Shown here piece by piece: positions 63,301-64,000 of a stretch of 64,000 bases of DNA (positions are counted from its first letter, which is position 1; every line of letters begins with the position of its first letter). The notes beneath the pieces were generated by a model. That model saw only the letters and a program-made list of their open reading frames with translations, had not been told where the DNA came from and did no database searches. A program made the translations under genes and the position numbers. The DNA is from Zygaena filipendulae. Taxonomy: Eukaryota > Arthropoda > Insecta > Lepidoptera > Zygaenidae. Location of the stretch: the NCBI GenBank assembly GCA_907165275.2, contig OU015649.1, forward strand, positions 3,440,001 to 3,504,000. Reading direction: 5' to 3'.

Positions 63301-64000
63301 TCCCCTTGGGTAGGTACTTTTCGTTTTAGGAATGGAGGAGCAGTGTTGCTGGCAACGTGTAAAAAACCGTTCCCACATATAAAAAGAAAAAAAACTTCAA
63401 AAGCACATACAACGTAAATTAAATATTAATAGATAGATATTACAAGAGAGATGAAAAAAATGACGGCTAAGTAGGAGGAGCGTTTGACACCTTAATATTT
63501 TATGCTTAACTCAAAAAAAATAACTTGGCTAATCAAAAATACATCTTGTTTCTTTAAGAATAAAGGTTAGCTCCATGGCAAGTTATAAGTTTGTGCAAAA
63601 GTGAACCGATGGTTATCATTGCCCGTGAATTATATGGTGAGGTCAACATCCATGGATTCATTCATTGACATCAGACAGTGATTTCGTTGTTCCACAAAGT
63701 AAAATATTTGCTTATCATTGCCGTGTATTCTTTCTACAGCTACGCCCTACGGTTACATAAGTGCATTACTAGGTTTATGCATAAAAAAAATAATACGCGT
63801 CGAATTGAGAACCTCCTCCTTTTTGGGAAGTCGGTCAAAAAGATGTAACGCGTAATAATGCAGTAAGACTGTGAATGAATAAAAGTATTTTGAACCGTAA
63901 ACTGTTAAGTTATTTGCTTTTGTCAACTGTGCACTATTTAAGCCATGATTGAACCTTTTAATGTGGCTGTGTCTACTTACTTTTGAAAAAGTTTTGATAG
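60376..64000. other. Right-hand flank, no gene recognised
   Basis: AT-rich with short repeats only: a CTAG-type fragment at 61744-61800 (CTAGCTGCGCCCGCGGCTTT), a foldback-arm fragment at 63800-63845 (GAACCTCCTCCTTTTTGGG) and a GC-richer unique stretch at about 60845-61000. The open frames at 61970-62324 on both strands overlap each other and show no domain. Confidence 0.55.

Noticed and set aside
1..64000. CRISPR array, operon, riboswitch or bacterial origin
   Set aside because: Sequence is clearly animal nuclear DNA; no regularly spaced identical repeats were seen.
48201..64000. Wnt10 or Wnt9 exons upstream of Wnt6
   Set aside because: No CHGxSGSC, FHWCC or other Wnt motif found on either strand in the supplied translations or by reading.

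Overview
The window is arthropod genomic DNA, almost certainly from a moth or butterfly (Lepidoptera). It is AT-rich and has small exons separated by very large introns. It is also full of short interspersed repeats with the CTAGCTGTCCCCCGCGG head that is typical of lepidopteran genomes. Its core is part of the ancient Wnt9-Wnt1-Wnt6-Wnt10 cluster. Species cannot be determined from sequence alone.

Layout. The last two coding exons of wingless (Wnt1) lie on the + strand at 2088-2386 and 4415-4948; the earlier exons are outside the window. About 6 kb downstream is a complete six-exon + strand gene (10776-14566, 510 aa predicted). It encodes a secreted astacin-fold protein in which all three zinc-binding histidines, the catalytic glutamate and the Met-turn methionine are replaced, so it looks like a pseudoenzyme with an acidic C-terminal tail. 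Wnt6 lies on the - strand, tail-to-tail with that gene: six coding exons from 47737 (start) to 14648 (stop), 350 aa predicted, with two giant introns (13.2 kb and 17.4 kb). Every exon junction I chose keeps the reading frame, and the total is an exact multiple of three. Only 81 bases separate the two stop codons, and no - strand AATAAA lies between them.

The Wnt6 introns and the 16 kb upstream of Wnt6 (48-64 kb) hold no further protein gene that I can support. They contain several GC-rich, non-repetitive islands (candidate cis-regulatory elements) and many transposon remnants: tRNA-derived SINEs, several MITE families with terminal inverted repeats, a 1.46 kb nested foldback element, LINE tails and a non-LTR retrotransposon ORF remnant. 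There is one genuine tRNA gene, tRNA-Gly(CCC), on the - strand at 57531-57601.

The two Wnts would be secreted, lipid-modified morphogens. The inactive astacin-like protein between them would also be secreted, but its role is unknown. The most novel items are this dead astacin in the wg-Wnt6 interval, the convergent 3' ends, the surplus of TGACGTCA sites carried largely by MITEs, and several cleanly resolved nested insertions.
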